A stretch of DNA of 64,000 nt, from assembly GCA_023284085.1 (NCBI GenBank), contig JAKVHY010000001.1, forward strand, positions 62,001-126,000, read 5' to 3'. Position 1 is the first letter of the stretch; each line of letters opens with the position of its first letter. Below the pieces are notes generated by a model. That model was given only the letters and a program-made list of their open reading frames with translations. It had not been told where the DNA came from and made no database searches. The position numbers and the translations under genes are program-made. The stretch is from Shewanella benthica (lineage in GTDB: Bacteria > Pseudomonadota > Gammaproteobacteria > Enterobacterales > Shewanellaceae). Shown piece after piece: positions 28,384 through 37,204 of the stretch.

Positions 28384-28914
28384 TTAATCTGCTAATTCAG
28401 CCAGACACATCTCTTCGTAGATCTGCTTGACCCAAGCATCGACTCGCTCTTCGGTCAGTTCAGGTTGTCTGTCTTCATCGATCCCCAGACCAACGAAGTG
28501 TTTCTCATCTTCCGTTAAACCTTTAGAAGCCTCGAAATCATAGCCTTTGACAGGCCAGTGACCTATGACGATACCGCCACGGCCTTCTACTATCTCATTG
28601 ACCATGCCCATGGCATCGAGGAAGTACTCGGCGTAATCTTCTTGATCGCCACAACCGAAGATGGCAATGAGTTTATCTTCGAAGTTGATCTGTTCCAATT
28701 CCGGGAAAAAATCATCCCAGTCACACTGAGCTTCACCGTAATACCAGGTAGGAATACCGAACATGAGAAGATCATATTCTTCTATCTGCTCCTTGGTACT
28801 CTTGGCGATGTCTTTGACTTCGACCATTTTTTTACCCAGTTTTTTCTGGATCATCTTGGCGATGGCTTCAGTGTTACCCGTATCGCTACCGAAAAAAAGA
28901 CCTACAGTTGCCAT
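28384..28914 (-). CDS. fldA: flavodoxin
   Basis: A 176-residue long-chain flavodoxin, an FMN electron carrier that reduces partners such as MetH, BioB and IspG/H. The FMN phosphate loop GSDTGNTEAIA is at residues about 9-19, and FGIPTWYYGEAQCDWDD and FGCGDQEDYAEYF form the isoalloxazine loops. It heads toward earP but is separated by a terminator. The upstream ybfE-ybfF genes are on the same strand, the E. coli order fldA-ybfE-ybfF. Confidence 0.96.
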   Translation of the reverse strand: MATVGLFFGSDTGNTEAIAKMIQKKLGKKMVEVKDIAKSTKEQIEEYDLLMFGIPTWYYGEAQCDWDDFFPELEQINFEDKLIAIFGCGDQEDYAEYFLDAMGMVNEIVEGRGGIVIGHWPVKGYDFEASKGLTEDEKHFVGLGIDEDRQPELTEERVDAWVKQIYEEMCLAELAD

Positions 28915-28963
28915 TGTCTTTCCTTTATCTATTTCGTTGTATGTTGATCGTTAACAAGAGCAA

Positions 28964-29236
28964 TCAGGCGTTGACTTGCTTCTGCAATATTAATTCGATT
29001 AATTGACTGCGGCTGATATTACTGGCCAAAGCCTTTTCATTCAAGGCGTCGTATAAATCTTGTGACACCTTTAACTCTATTCGTTTTAAACCGTTCGCTC
29101 TGTCGCGTTGGATCTGATTTCGCTTATTAATTTTAAGCTGCTGATCTCTAGGCAGTGGATTACTACGTGGACGACCACGACGTTTTTCTGTGGCGAATAG
29201 ATCGATTGTGGTTCTATCTGATGTTTCTTTTGCCAT
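28964..29236 (-). CDS. ybfE: YbfE-like predicted regulator (LexA-regulated family)
   Basis: A 90-residue basic protein. Residues 12-30 are a charged linker with RRGRPRSNPLPR, and residues 48-88 (LKRIELKVSQDLYDALNEKA then NISRSQLIELILQKQV) look like a ribbon-helix-helix DNA-binding fold. In E. coli the orthologue between fldA and ybfF is LexA-regulated. I saw no clear CTGT-N8-ACAG LexA box in the short upstream space here, so SOS control may not apply. It starts 10 bases after the DUF2788 gene. Confidence 0.82.
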   Translation of the reverse strand: MAKETSDRTTIDLFATEKRRGRPRSNPLPRDQQLKINKRNQIQRDRANGLKRIELKVSQDLYDALNEKALASNISRSQLIELILQKQVNA

Positions 29237-29246
29237 CGGTTCAATC

Positions 29247-29462
29247 TTACCCTACGCCTTCCCAAAAGAGCTGAATCATTCCTTTCGCAACAAATCCGGC
29301 GCAGCCTAAAAATAGCACTGACCAGACAATAATACGGCCAAATTTGGGGACTTTACCTTGTTTCAGTACGTCATGAATAGCCATGCCGATAAAGAAAAAA
29401 ATCGCTGCAAAGAATAGGTCTAAGCCTATTGCTTCAATCTGTATCATGTACTGAGACAACAT
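29247..29462 (-). CDS. DUF2788 small membrane protein
   Basis: 71 residues with two hydrophobic segments (about 10-32 and 45-66) and the sequence IFFFIGMAIHDVLKQGKVPKFG between them. This matches the DUF2788 family found in Shewanella and Vibrio between ybfE and ybfF. The function is unknown. It is likely translated together with ybfE. Confidence 0.8.
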   Translation of the reverse strand: MLSQYMIQIEAIGLDLFFAAIFFFIGMAIHDVLKQGKVPKFGRIIVWSVLFLGCAGFVAKGMIQLFWEGVG

Positions 29463-29544
29463 AAATCAATTCTTCAGGCCAAAAAGAGGCGCGAATATAT
29501 CATAGTTGAGCAGTGCCTGCTATATGGATAGTGCCCTAAGGGCA

Positions 29545-30327
29545 TTATTTACCCTCGTGTTTCGTTATAAATTCACTCACTATTCGATTAAAAATGGCGG
29601 GTTTTTGTGCATGTAGCCAATGACCCGTCCCTTCAATCGTTTTAGCCTGAACTTGGGGGAATTGTTTCATGATAGCTTGCCTATGTTCACTGGTAATATA
29701 ATCTGAGTCGCCACCGCGAATAAATAGGGTGGGGTTTCTATATCGTAAAAAATCTTCGGCCTCGATGTCATTATGCCAAGCGATCAAGTCCCGATAGCAA
29801 GACTTGAGTCCTGCCAGATTCATTTTCCAGTTGAACCCTTGGTCGGTGCGTGACAGATTTTTTAACAGAAACTGAGCGGTACCTTCATCTAACCCAGCGG
29901 CTAATAGTTGTTTGAGCGCCTCTGAGCGACTGTTTAAGCCGCTAAGATCGATACCCTCTAGCCCTGAAAAAACTTTATCATGTCGCTGTTGATAACTCAC
30001 CGGAGCGATATCGGCGGCAATTAGACTAGTCACTCTATCCGGATAACTTAGCGCCGTCGCCATGGCTATCTTGCCGCCCATAGAGTGGCCAAGAATATGC
30101 GCGCGCGCTAATTGCAGATTGTCCATGAGTTCGATGACGGCTTGTGCCAGCAGTGGGTAATCCATTTTTTGCCAATGGGGGCTGAGTCCATGGTTGGGCA
30201 CATCGACTCGCACGACTTGATGCCTCTCTTCCAAGCTCTTGCCGAGGCCCTTTAAATTATCCAGATTACCGAAAAGGCCATGAATTAAGATCACCGCGGA
30301 ACCCTGACCAGAAGAGATATAATGCAT
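29545..30327 (-). CDS. ybfF: alpha/beta hydrolase YbfF (esterase)
   Basis: About 260 residues, an esterase of the YbfF group. The oxyanion motif HGLFGNLDNLKGLG, nucleophile Ser in GHSMGGKIA and the C-terminal His in EGTGHWLHAQKP are visible. The frame runs to 30390, but I place the start at the ATG at 30327 (MHYISSGQG), where AGGA lies six bases upstream; the extra 21 residues match nothing I know. It is the first gene of the ybfF-DUF2788-ybfE-fldA run and is divergent from seqA. The natural substrate is unknown. Confidence 0.9.
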   Translation of the reverse strand: MHYISSGQGSAVILIHGLFGNLDNLKGLGKSLEERHQVVRVDVPNHGLSPHWQKMDYPLLAQAVIELMDNLQLARAHILGHSMGGKIAMATALSYPDRVTSLIAADIAPVSYQQRHDKVFSGLEGIDLSGLNSRSEALKQLLAAGLDEGTAQFLLKNLSRTDQGFNWKMNLAGLKSCYRDLIAWHNDIEAEDFLRYRNPTLFIRGGDSDYITSEHRQAIMKQFPQVQAKTIEGTGHWLHAQKPAIFNRIVSEFITKHEGK

Positions 30328-30616
30328 GGTAAATCCTGTCGACGTTTTTGAAGAGTGCAGATTGTGCCTGTAAATGAGGTAATTTAACAATCAAACTCGG
30401 ATATAGGGACAATGCTTGCCGTCTTTTTGAGCAAACTCGTCATATTTTCAAGATCTAAGGAGGATCTATGTCATTTTTACTGGTTTGGCACTTATTATAA
30501 GCCACGAGTTGGCATACACTTGCAACAGACTATTGAACGTTGATTTAAACAAGAAAAGCCAAAATGTTCAGTGCGGGCGCAAAATTAATTAATTTCACTT
30601 AAGGAAGATTAAGGTC

Positions 30617-31171
30617 ATGAAATATATCGAGGTCGATGAAGAGCTGTATCGCCATATTGCCGGTAAGACAGAGCGTATAGGTGAGAGTGCTTCAGATATC
30701 CTGCGCCGCTTGCTTGGGTTAGATGTCGAGTCTATCAATCATGACATGCCTGAAACCATAAGCCATCCAGGAATGGAGTCGGTTCCAGCTAAGCCTCAAG
30801 TCAAGGCTCAAACTGGCCATAAGCCAAAATCGAATAAAGACTTCTCAGAGTGTATAGACACAGAGGAACTCGCGGCTCAAAAAGGGGCCGTGGGGCGTTT
30901 TCTGTTTATCTTAGAGGCCGTTTACCGCGCCGCGCCAGAGCAGTTCTCTCAAGTGTTACAGATTCAGGGCCGAGATAGACTCTACTTTGCGACCTCAAGA
31001 GAATCCCTGCTTAAGGCCAGCAAGTCTGCCAATCCAAAAGAGATCGGTCAGAGCGGTTTCTGGGTGACCACCAACAATAATACCGCTAAGAAGCGTAATA
31101 TCTTGACCGAAGTCCTACAGCAATACGGCACGGTTGAAGCGCAAATCGAGGCGATTACAAATAATCTATAG
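30617..31171 (+). CDS. seqA: negative modulator of replication initiation SeqA
   Basis: A 184-residue protein that binds hemimethylated GATC sites, sequesters oriC and delays reinitiation. The N-terminal oligomerisation helix-turn-helix (MKYIEVDEELYRHIAGKTER then GESASDILRRLLGL) and the C-terminal DNA-binding domain (GRFLFILEAVYRAAPEQFSQ and FWVTTNNNTAKKRNIL) are intact. TAAGGAAG precedes the ATG. The order ybfF/seqA/pgm is as in E. coli. Confidence 0.96.
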   Translation: MKYIEVDEELYRHIAGKTERIGESASDILRRLLGLDVESINHDMPETISHPGMESVPAKPQVKAQTGHKPKSNKDFSECIDTEELAAQKGAVGRFLFILEAVYRAAPEQFSQVLQIQGRDRLYFATSRESLLKASKSANPKEIGQSGFWVTTNNNTAKKRNILTEVLQQYGTVEAQIEAITNNL

Positions 31172-31276
31172 CCTATCGTATAAATGTAATAGGCGCGTAA
31201 TAAGCTGAATCATCTGAGTATGAATTCAGCTTTTTTTTACCCATCATTAAAAAACAGCGTAATTAAGGACATGAAA

Positions 31277-32941
31277 TTGAGCATTCATGAGCGAGCAGGG
31301 CAAGTTGCACAGCAACAGGACTTAGTGAATATTCCTAAGTTGATGAGTCACTATTTTTGCATCCAGCCAGATATTAAATTGGATGAGCAGAAAGTCTGCT
31401 TCGGCACATCAGGCCATCGTGGCAGCTCGCTGAAGGGCAGTTTCAATCAAGCGCATATATTGGCTATCACCCAAGCCGTTGTCGACTACCGTAATGGAGC
31501 CGATATCACCGGCCCCTTGTATCTGGGTATCGACACCCACGCATTGTCACAAGCCGCATTTATCAGTGCGATTGAGGTCTTAGTAGCGAATCGAGTTAGC
31601 GTCATCATTCATCAAGATGAAGGCTTCACGCCAACACCTGTGGTCTCTCACTCGATCATTCAAGCGAACAAGCAGCTAGATGCACACAAGCCTGCATTCG
31701 CCGACGGTCTTATCGTCACGCCTTCCCATAATCCTCCACAAGATGGCGGCATCAAGTATAACCCGCCACATGGCGGTCCGGCGGAAGGCGAGATCACTCA
31801 ATGGATCGAGCAAAAGGCCAATCAGTATCTTGGAGAGGGACTCGAGGGGGTCAAACGTCTCGAGTATGCAGTGGCCATCGCGTCGCCGTTAGTGAAAAAG
31901 GCAGACCTAATCGCACCATATGTAGATGATTTAGATGCCGTTATCGATATGAAGGCCATTTCAAAAGCGGGCATACGCATCGGCGTCGATCCTCTGGGGG
32001 GCTCGGGCATCCACTATTGGGCAAAAATTGCTAAACGCTACAACTTAGATATAAGCCTGGTTAATACCCGTATCGATCCCAGCTTCAGCTTCATGCCGCT
32101 GGATAAAGATGGCAAAATACGCATGGACTGCTCTTCACCCTATGCCATGGCGGGCTTGTTAAAGCAGCAAGATAATTTCGATCTCTGTGTTGGCAATGAC
32201 CCAGACTACGACCGACACGGCATCGTGTGTCCCGGTTCTGGTTTGATGAATCCCAATCACTTCCTAACAGTGGCCATCGATTATCTGGTGACGCATAGAC
32301 CGCAATGGTCTGATGAATTGATCATAGGTAAAACCTTAGTATCAAGTGCCATGATAGATAAAGTCTGCGCCCAGCACGACAAGCCACTGTGCGAGGTGCC
32401 CGTGGGCTTTAAATGGTTCGTCGATGGTCTCGCCGATGCAAGTTTTGCCTTCGGGGGAGAGGAGAGTGCTGGCGCGGTATTCTTGAGACGTGATGGCACC
32501 ACCTGGTGTACCGATAAAGACGGCTTTATTCTGGCTCTGCTGGCGGCTGAAATCCTCGCGGTAACGGGTCAGACACCCGCGCAAAGATATCAGGAACTCG
32601 TGGCGCTACATGGAGATAGTTTTTATAAGCGAGTCGACAGTCCGGTACAAGCCGATAAGAAGGCCAAGTTTGCCCAGGTTCTGAAAAATGACGTTAATAC
32701 CCAGACCTTAGGCACCGAGACGTTGGCCGGTGAGTCGATATTAACTGTGCTGACCAAAGCGCCTGGAAATCATGCCGACATAGGTGGCATCAAGGTCATC
32801 ACCGAGAATGCCTGGTTCGCGGCGCGTCCATCGGGCACCGAAGCCCTGTTTAAGATCTATGGCGAAAGCTTTATTAGCCAAGCCCATCTGGAGAAAGTCA
32901 TCATAGAGGCACAAGCCATGATCGATGCACTCTTAGCTTAA
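31277..32941 (+). CDS. pgm: phosphoglucomutase (alpha-D-glucose-specific)
   Basis: About 554 residues, interconverting glucose-1-phosphate and glucose-6-phosphate. The active serine lies in VTPSHNPPQDGG, metal ligands in GNDPDYDRHG, sugar-binding GGEESAGA and phosphate-binding ARPSGTEALFK. I place the start at a TTG at 31277: AAGGAC lies seven bases upstream, and the product then begins SIHERAGQVAQQ, which aligns with E. coli AIHNRAGQPAQQ. The ATG at 31271 is one base from that purine run, and the ATG at 31220 has no Shine-Dalgarno sequence. Confidence 0.95.
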   Translation: MSIHERAGQVAQQQDLVNIPKLMSHYFCIQPDIKLDEQKVCFGTSGHRGSSLKGSFNQAHILAITQAVVDYRNGADITGPLYLGIDTHALSQAAFISAIEVLVANRVSVIIHQDEGFTPTPVVSHSIIQANKQLDAHKPAFADGLIVTPSHNPPQDGGIKYNPPHGGPAEGEITQWIEQKANQYLGEGLEGVKRLEYAVAIASPLVKKADLIAPYVDDLDAVIDMKAISKAGIRIGVDPLGGSGIHYWAKIAKRYNLDISLVNTRIDPSFSFMPLDKDGKIRMDCSSPYAMAGLLKQQDNFDLCVGNDPDYDRHGIVCPGSGLMNPNHFLTVAIDYLVTHRPQWSDELIIGKTLVSSAMIDKVCAQHDKPLCEVPVGFKWFVDGLADASFAFGGEESAGAVFLRRDGTTWCTDKDGFILALLAAEILAVTGQTPAQRYQELVALHGDSFYKRVDSPVQADKKAKFAQVLKNDVNTQTLGTETLAGESILTVLTKAPGNHADIGGIKVITENAWFAARPSGTEALFKIYGESFISQAHLEKVIIEAQAMIDALLA

Positions 32942-32948
32942 GGCTAAA

Positions 32949-32983
32949 TAGAAGTTCCTAGTTCCTAGGTGCTAGGCACTTCT
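32949..32983. terminator. hairpin between convergent pgm and msrA, with TTCCTAG repeats
   Basis: AGAAGT at the left end pairs with ACTTCT at the right end, and inner CCTAG elements pair with CTAGG. Two tandem TTCCTAG copies (32955-32968) are inside it. Poly-T runs are weak (TCTATTAAAA). Confidence 0.6.
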
Positions 32984-32984
32984 A

Positions 32985-33464
32985 TTAAAATGATATATGG
33001 CAGCTGGGGAGATTGTTCTTCTCCAGGTAGTTCTGGTGATACTCTTCGGCGCGATTAAATTCGAGTGCAGGGGCTATTTCTGTGACTATCTGTTTTGCTC
33101 CCCATTTACCACCGCCGATCAGGGCCTGTTTCGATTGTTCAGCAATCGTTTTTTGTCCATTGTCGTGGAAAAAAATGGCGCTGCGATATTGAGAGCCGAC
33201 ATCTGCCCCTTGGCGGTTGAGCGTGGTCGGGTTGTGATTTTGCCAAAACACCTCGAGCAAGTCCTGATAAGAGACTAAACTTGCATCGTATTCCACTTGG
33301 ACAACTTCGGCATGACCGGTTTGACCGATTTTAACTTCTTGATAGGTGTTGGCCGCGTTATCGCCACCCATATAACCACAGGTTGTTAGCTTAACACCTG
33401 CAATCTGGTTGAAAAAAAACTCCACCCCCCAAAAACACCCTGCACCAAATGTCGCTACTGCCAT
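32985..33464 (-). CDS. msrA: peptide-methionine (S)-S-oxide reductase MsrA
   Basis: A 159-residue repair enzyme that reduces methionine-S-sulfoxide in proteins. The catalytic cysteine lies in FGAGCFWGVEFFF at about residue 10. YMGGDNAANTYQEVKIGQTGHAEVV is the substrate-binding region. Length is short, as in single-domain MsrA lacking the N-terminal extension. It is monocistronic and divergent from astE. Confidence 0.96.
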   Translation of the reverse strand: MAVATFGAGCFWGVEFFFNQIAGVKLTTCGYMGGDNAANTYQEVKIGQTGHAEVVQVEYDASLVSYQDLLEVFWQNHNPTTLNRQGADVGSQYRSAIFFHDNGQKTIAEQSKQALIGGGKWGAKQIVTEIAPALEFNRAEEYHQNYLEKNNLPSCHISF

Positions 33465-33800
33465 ACATGCCTCTCGAACTTAAATTAGATTAACCATCAT
33501 TTGCGTTTGTAACGATAATGTAGAGCCATTGACTAGAATCTATGCACTCAACATTGTTTATTTAACCAGAACAAAAAAATAAACGTCTGGATGGCTAGAC
33601 GTCTTTAGTCTGTACTTTATAGCTTTCTTTTGCAACAAGAGAAATAGAATTTTATTTGATGCCTCGATAAATAGCTGACCTGTGGGTTAAGTGTTATTAT
33701 TCTAAGCAATAGATTTTTCGAAAAAAAATGAAAGGATCTTGCATTAAATTGCGCCATCTTGAGCCGTAATTTACTGGTGAGAACAATAAAGGAGAATTTT
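33465..33800. other. msrA/astE divergent gap
   Basis: 336 AT-rich bases with no gene. A small inverted repeat ACGTCT (33583-33588)/AGACGT (33597-33602) is flanked by A runs on the left. AAGGAG just before the GTG at 33801 is the astE ribosome-binding site. Nothing else is recognised. Confidence 0.4.
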
Positions 33801-34835
33801 GTGCTAGAGGCGCTAATAGAGTCACAAGACTTTTTAAAATTTACGTTAGATAACCCCCATCACTTAGGTGAAAGCGGTACATTTTCCATAGGCGAACACA
33901 CTCAAGTGGAAGTGTGGGATACCGGGGTTATCGTATTTGAGCCAAAACATGCTCTAGGAAAGGATATCGTCCTCTCTTGTGCGGTACACGGTAACGAAAC
34001 TGCACCGATTGAGCTCTGTAATGATTTGATCAAGCACCTGCTGCAACAAAAAATAATCGCCAATCACAGAGTGCTATTTCTGTTTGGTAATCCGCCGGCA
34101 ATCATCAATGGCACCCGCTTCATCGAAGAAAATCTCAATCGTTTATTCAATGGTGCCCACTCTGCGGGTCAAGGTTTGACTAATCCTGAGCGTATTAGGG
34201 CGAAAAAACTCGAATTTTATGTCGATAAGTTCTTCTGTGCGTCTAGTGCAACAGAGCAAAGAATTCATTACGATCTGCACACGGCTATTCGTGGCTCAAA
34301 ACATGAAAAATTCGCCATTTATCCCTATCGTCCTGGTCGCAAATATAGCGCCGAGCAGATCATGTATCTCGAAGCTTGTGGCATCGATACTGTCTTGTTC
34401 CATCATGAGCCGACCACGACGTTTAGCTATTTTTCATCTACACATTATGAGGCTGATGCATTCACCATAGAGTTAGGTAAAGTCTTGCCCTTCGGCCAGA
34501 ATGACATGACGCGCTTTATTGCCTTAAGAGAGATGTTGAATCGCTTGATCACCAATCAAGACTTAGCACTCGAAGAGTTCGATGTGGACAAGGTTAATCT
34601 TTATCAGGTCTGCCGCGCGATCAATAAAGGCTGCGATGATTTTGAATTTACTTTTGCCAATGATGTTGAAAATTTTACTGCATTCCCTAAGGGTTACATC
34701 TTAGCCAAAGAAGGTGGCATGGATATCAAGGTTGAGCATGAGGTCGAAGCCATCGTGTTTCCTAATGCCAAGGTCCCCGTCGGTCAGAGAACCGTCTTAT
34801 GCCTAAAGCCTGCCAGCATAGATAACATTGCTTAG
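33801..34835 (+). CDS. astE: succinylglutamate desuccinylase
   Basis: About 344 residues, a zinc hydrolase that splits N-succinylglutamate into succinate and glutamate, the last step of the arginine succinyltransferase pathway. Zinc ligands lie in [12 protein letters not shown] and [12 protein letters not shown], and the glutamate base probably in [12 protein letters not shown]. The frame is open to 33759, but the GTG at 33801 has AAGGAG at ideal spacing. Here it is separated from the other ast genes, which are not in this window. Confidence 0.93.
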   Translation: MLEALIESQDFLKFTLDNPHHLGESGTFSIGEHTQVEVWDTGVIVFEPKHALGKDIVLSCAVHGNETAPIELCNDLIKHLLQQKIIANHRVLFLFGNPPAIINGTRFIEENLNRLFNGAHSAGQGLTNPERIRAKKLEFYVDKFFCASSATEQRIHYDLHTAIRGSKHEKFAIYPYRPGRKYSAEQIMYLEACGIDTVLFHHEPTTTFSYFSSTHYEADAFTIELGKVLPFGQNDMTRFIALREMLNRLITNQDLALEEFDVDKVNLYQVCRAINKGCDDFEFTFANDVENFTAFPKGYILAKEGGMDIKVEHEVEAIVFPNAKVPVGQRTVLCLKPASIDNIA

Positions 34836-34927
34836 TGCAGCAGCAATCTCAATTGCATGTAAAGCTAAACATACGCCGCGAGGGACCGTTAGTTGTTAGT
34901 TAGGCCTGTTGAATGGTTGATTGCACG

Positions 34928-34943
34928 TTTACGTTAACGTAAT
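34928..34943. promoter_or_regulatory. LiuR-like palindrome upstream of the bkd operon
   Basis: TTACGTTAACGTAA at 34929-34942 is a perfect 14-bp palindrome. It resembles the ACGTTWACGT-type operator of the MerR-family regulator LiuR, which controls branched-chain amino acid degradation in many gammaproteobacteria including Shewanella. It lies about 90 bases before the E1-alpha start. Binding is inferred from similarity and position. Confidence 0.6.
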
Positions 34944-35032
34944 GTCTTTCCCGCGTATTACAAGAATTGCTGATCTGCTCGACAAGAGCGGGTCAACTCA
35001 TAACAAAGCACTCAGCTGATAAGAGATATAGT

Positions 35033-36214
35033 ATGAGCAACGCAACAAGCGATAACGAGACGATTGTCCATAGAGTCAGTTTTCTCGACAGGGACTCAGT
35101 TAACATCCCTATTCTTAAAGTATTGCAAGCCGACGGTACCGTTTATGACAACGCCGTACTGCCTGCAATTGATGAGGCATTGGCTCATCGAATCTACGAT
35201 ACCTGTGTCTTCACTCGCGTCTTAGACGAACGTATGTTGGGTGCACAGAGGCAAGGTCGCATCAGCTTCTATATGACATGTACCGGTGAAGAGGCCTCTA
35301 TCATAGGCAGCACGGCTTCTTTAGATGATGGCGATGTGATCTTGGCTCAATATCGTGAGCATGCGGCTATCCGTTATCGTGGTTTCACCACTGAGCAATT
35401 TATGAACCAATTGTTCAGTAATGAAAAAGATCTCGGTAAGGGCAGGCAGATGCCAATCCATTACGGCAGTGCCGAGCTCAATTATCAAACCATCTCTTCT
35501 CCCTTAGCCACACAGATCCCCCAGGCTACAGGCGTAGGGTATAGCTTCAAGATGCAAGGTAAGCGTAACATCGCCATCTGCTATTTTGGTGAAGGCGCAG
35601 CATCGGAAGGCGATTTCCATGCCGGGTTAAACATGGCAGCGGTACTTAAATCTCCCACCATCTTCTTCTGTCGAAATAATGGTTACGCTATCTCGACGCC
35701 GACCAGTGAGCAGTTTTGTGGTAATGGCATTGCCAGTCGCGGCCCCGGTTACGGCATACACACGATACGCGTGGATGGTAACGATATGCTGGCAGTACTC
35801 GCCGCGACTCAGCAGGCTCGCGCCTATGCGGTAGAGAACCATTCCCCCGTGTTAATCGAAGCCATGACGTATCGCTTGGGTGCTCATTCATCGTCTGACG
35901 ATCCATCGGGCTATCGTTCTAAAGATGAAGAGGCTAAGTGGCAACAGCATGATCCCGTTAAGCGTTTTAAATTATGGATGATCAATAAGGGCTGGTTAAC
36001 CGAGAAGCAAGACGCTGAAATGTACGATAAATATCGTAAAGAGATCCTGGCAGAGCTTAAAATAGCAGAGAAGCTACCTATGTCTATGCTCGATACCATC
36101 ATTGAAGACGTCTATGACACACCAACCCCGCGTCTTAAGCAGCAGTTAACAGATCTTAAGAAACATCTTAAGAAATACCCGGATTCCTATCCAAACAGTA
36201 AAGGGAGACTCTAA
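35033..36214 (+). CDS. bkdA1: branched-chain 2-oxoacid dehydrogenase E1 alpha subunit
   Basis: 393 residues, the thiamine diphosphate-dependent alpha subunit that decarboxylates 2-oxoacids of leucine, isoleucine and valine. TPP-binding GEGAASEGDFHAGLNMAAVL and YRLGAHSSSDDPSGYR (phosphorylation loop region) are clear. The frame extends upstream to 34967, but the start at 35033 (MSNATSDN) follows a purine run (AAGAGATA). It is the first gene of a three-gene operon whose next start is 3 bases after this stop. Confidence 0.93.
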   Translation: MSNATSDNETIVHRVSFLDRDSVNIPILKVLQADGTVYDNAVLPAIDEALAHRIYDTCVFTRVLDERMLGAQRQGRISFYMTCTGEEASIIGSTASLDDGDVILAQYREHAAIRYRGFTTEQFMNQLFSNEKDLGKGRQMPIHYGSAELNYQTISSPLATQIPQATGVGYSFKMQGKRNIAICYFGEGAASEGDFHAGLNMAAVLKSPTIFFCRNNGYAISTPTSEQFCGNGIASRGPGYGIHTIRVDGNDMLAVLAATQQARAYAVENHSPVLIEAMTYRLGAHSSSDDPSGYRSKDEEAKWQQHDPVKRFKLWMINKGWLTEKQDAEMYDKYRKEILAELKIAEKLPMSMLDTIIEDVYDTPTPRLKQQLTDLKKHLKKYPDSYPNSKGRL

Positions 36215-36217
36215 GTC

Positions 36218-37195
36218 GTGGCTGAGATTAATATGTTACAAGCCATCAATGATGCGCTATCCATTGCTCTGGAGTCCGATGAAAACTCGATCCTGTTCGG
36301 AGAAGATGTCGGTCATTTTGGCGGTGTTTTTAGGGCAACATCGGGTCTGCAAGAAAAATTTGGCCGTGATCGTTGTTTCAACACTCCTTTGACTGAGCAA
36401 GGCATCGCGGGCTTTGCCAACGGATTAGCTTCCAACGGCATGGTCGCCATTGCCGAAATTCAGTTTGCCGATTACATCTTTCCCGCTATCGATCAGATCG
36501 TCAATGAAACCGCTAAGTTCAGATATCGAAGTGGTAACGAGTTCAATGTCGGTGGTGTGACCTTCAGGACGCCTTATGGCGGCGGCATTGCCGGCGGTCA
36601 TTATCATTCGCAATCACCGGAAGCCTATTTTACTCAGACTGCGGGTCTCAAAGTGGTGGTGCCTCGTAATGCCTATCAAGCCAAAGGCCTGCTATTGGCG
36701 TCGATTCGCGACCCCAACCCGGTAATTTTCTTCGAGCCAAAACGCCTCTATCGCGCCAATATTGGCGAAGTACCCGATGAAGACTATGAGATCGAACTCG
36801 GCAAGGCTGAAGTCGTCAGACAAGGTAAAGATATCACCTTACTCGCTTGGGGCGCTCAGGTGGAGATCGTCGAAAAGGCTGCCGATATGGCGGCGAAGAA
36901 AGGCATCTCTTGTGAGATCATCGATCTGAGAACCTTAGCGCCATGGGATGTTGACACCCTTGCGACTTCGGTCAAGAAGACGGGTCGTTTATTGATTAAC
37001 CATGAAGCGCCACTGACGGGCGGATTCGCCGGTGAGATCGCGGCGACGATACAAGAGGAGTGTTTCCTTTACCTCGAATCACCCATCGCACGAGTCTGTG
37101 GTCTGGATACACCTTATCCATTGATCCACGAAAAAGAGTATATGCCTGACGCGCTTAAGACATTCGAAGCGATTAAAGCAACGGTCAACTTTTAG
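36218..37195 (+). CDS. bkdA2: branched-chain 2-oxoacid dehydrogenase E1 beta subunit
   Basis: A 325-residue transketolase-like beta subunit completing the E1 heterotetramer. [26 protein letters not shown] N-terminus, [16 protein letters not shown] and the C-terminal [18 protein letters not shown] blocks are characteristic. The start is a GTG at 36218 with AAGGGAGA about nine bases upstream; it begins 3 bases after the alpha stop, so the two are translated together. Confidence 0.94.
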   Translation: MAEINMLQAINDALSIALESDENSILFGEDVGHFGGVFRATSGLQEKFGRDRCFNTPLTEQGIAGFANGLASNGMVAIAEIQFADYIFPAIDQIVNETAKFRYRSGNEFNVGGVTFRTPYGGGIAGGHYHSQSPEAYFTQTAGLKVVVPRNAYQAKGLLLASIRDPNPVIFFEPKRLYRANIGEVPDEDYEIELGKAEVVRQGKDITLLAWGAQVEIVEKAADMAAKKGISCEIIDLRTLAPWDVDTLATSVKKTGRLLINHEAPLTGGFAGEIAATIQEECFLYLESPIARVCGLDTPYPLIHEKEYMPDALKTFEAIKATVNF

Positions 37196-37204
37196 GAGCC
37201 TGGC

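Noticed and set aside
29237..29300. LexA box in front of ybfE
   Set aside because: No CTGT-N8-ACAG is present near ybfE or the DUF2788 gene in this window.
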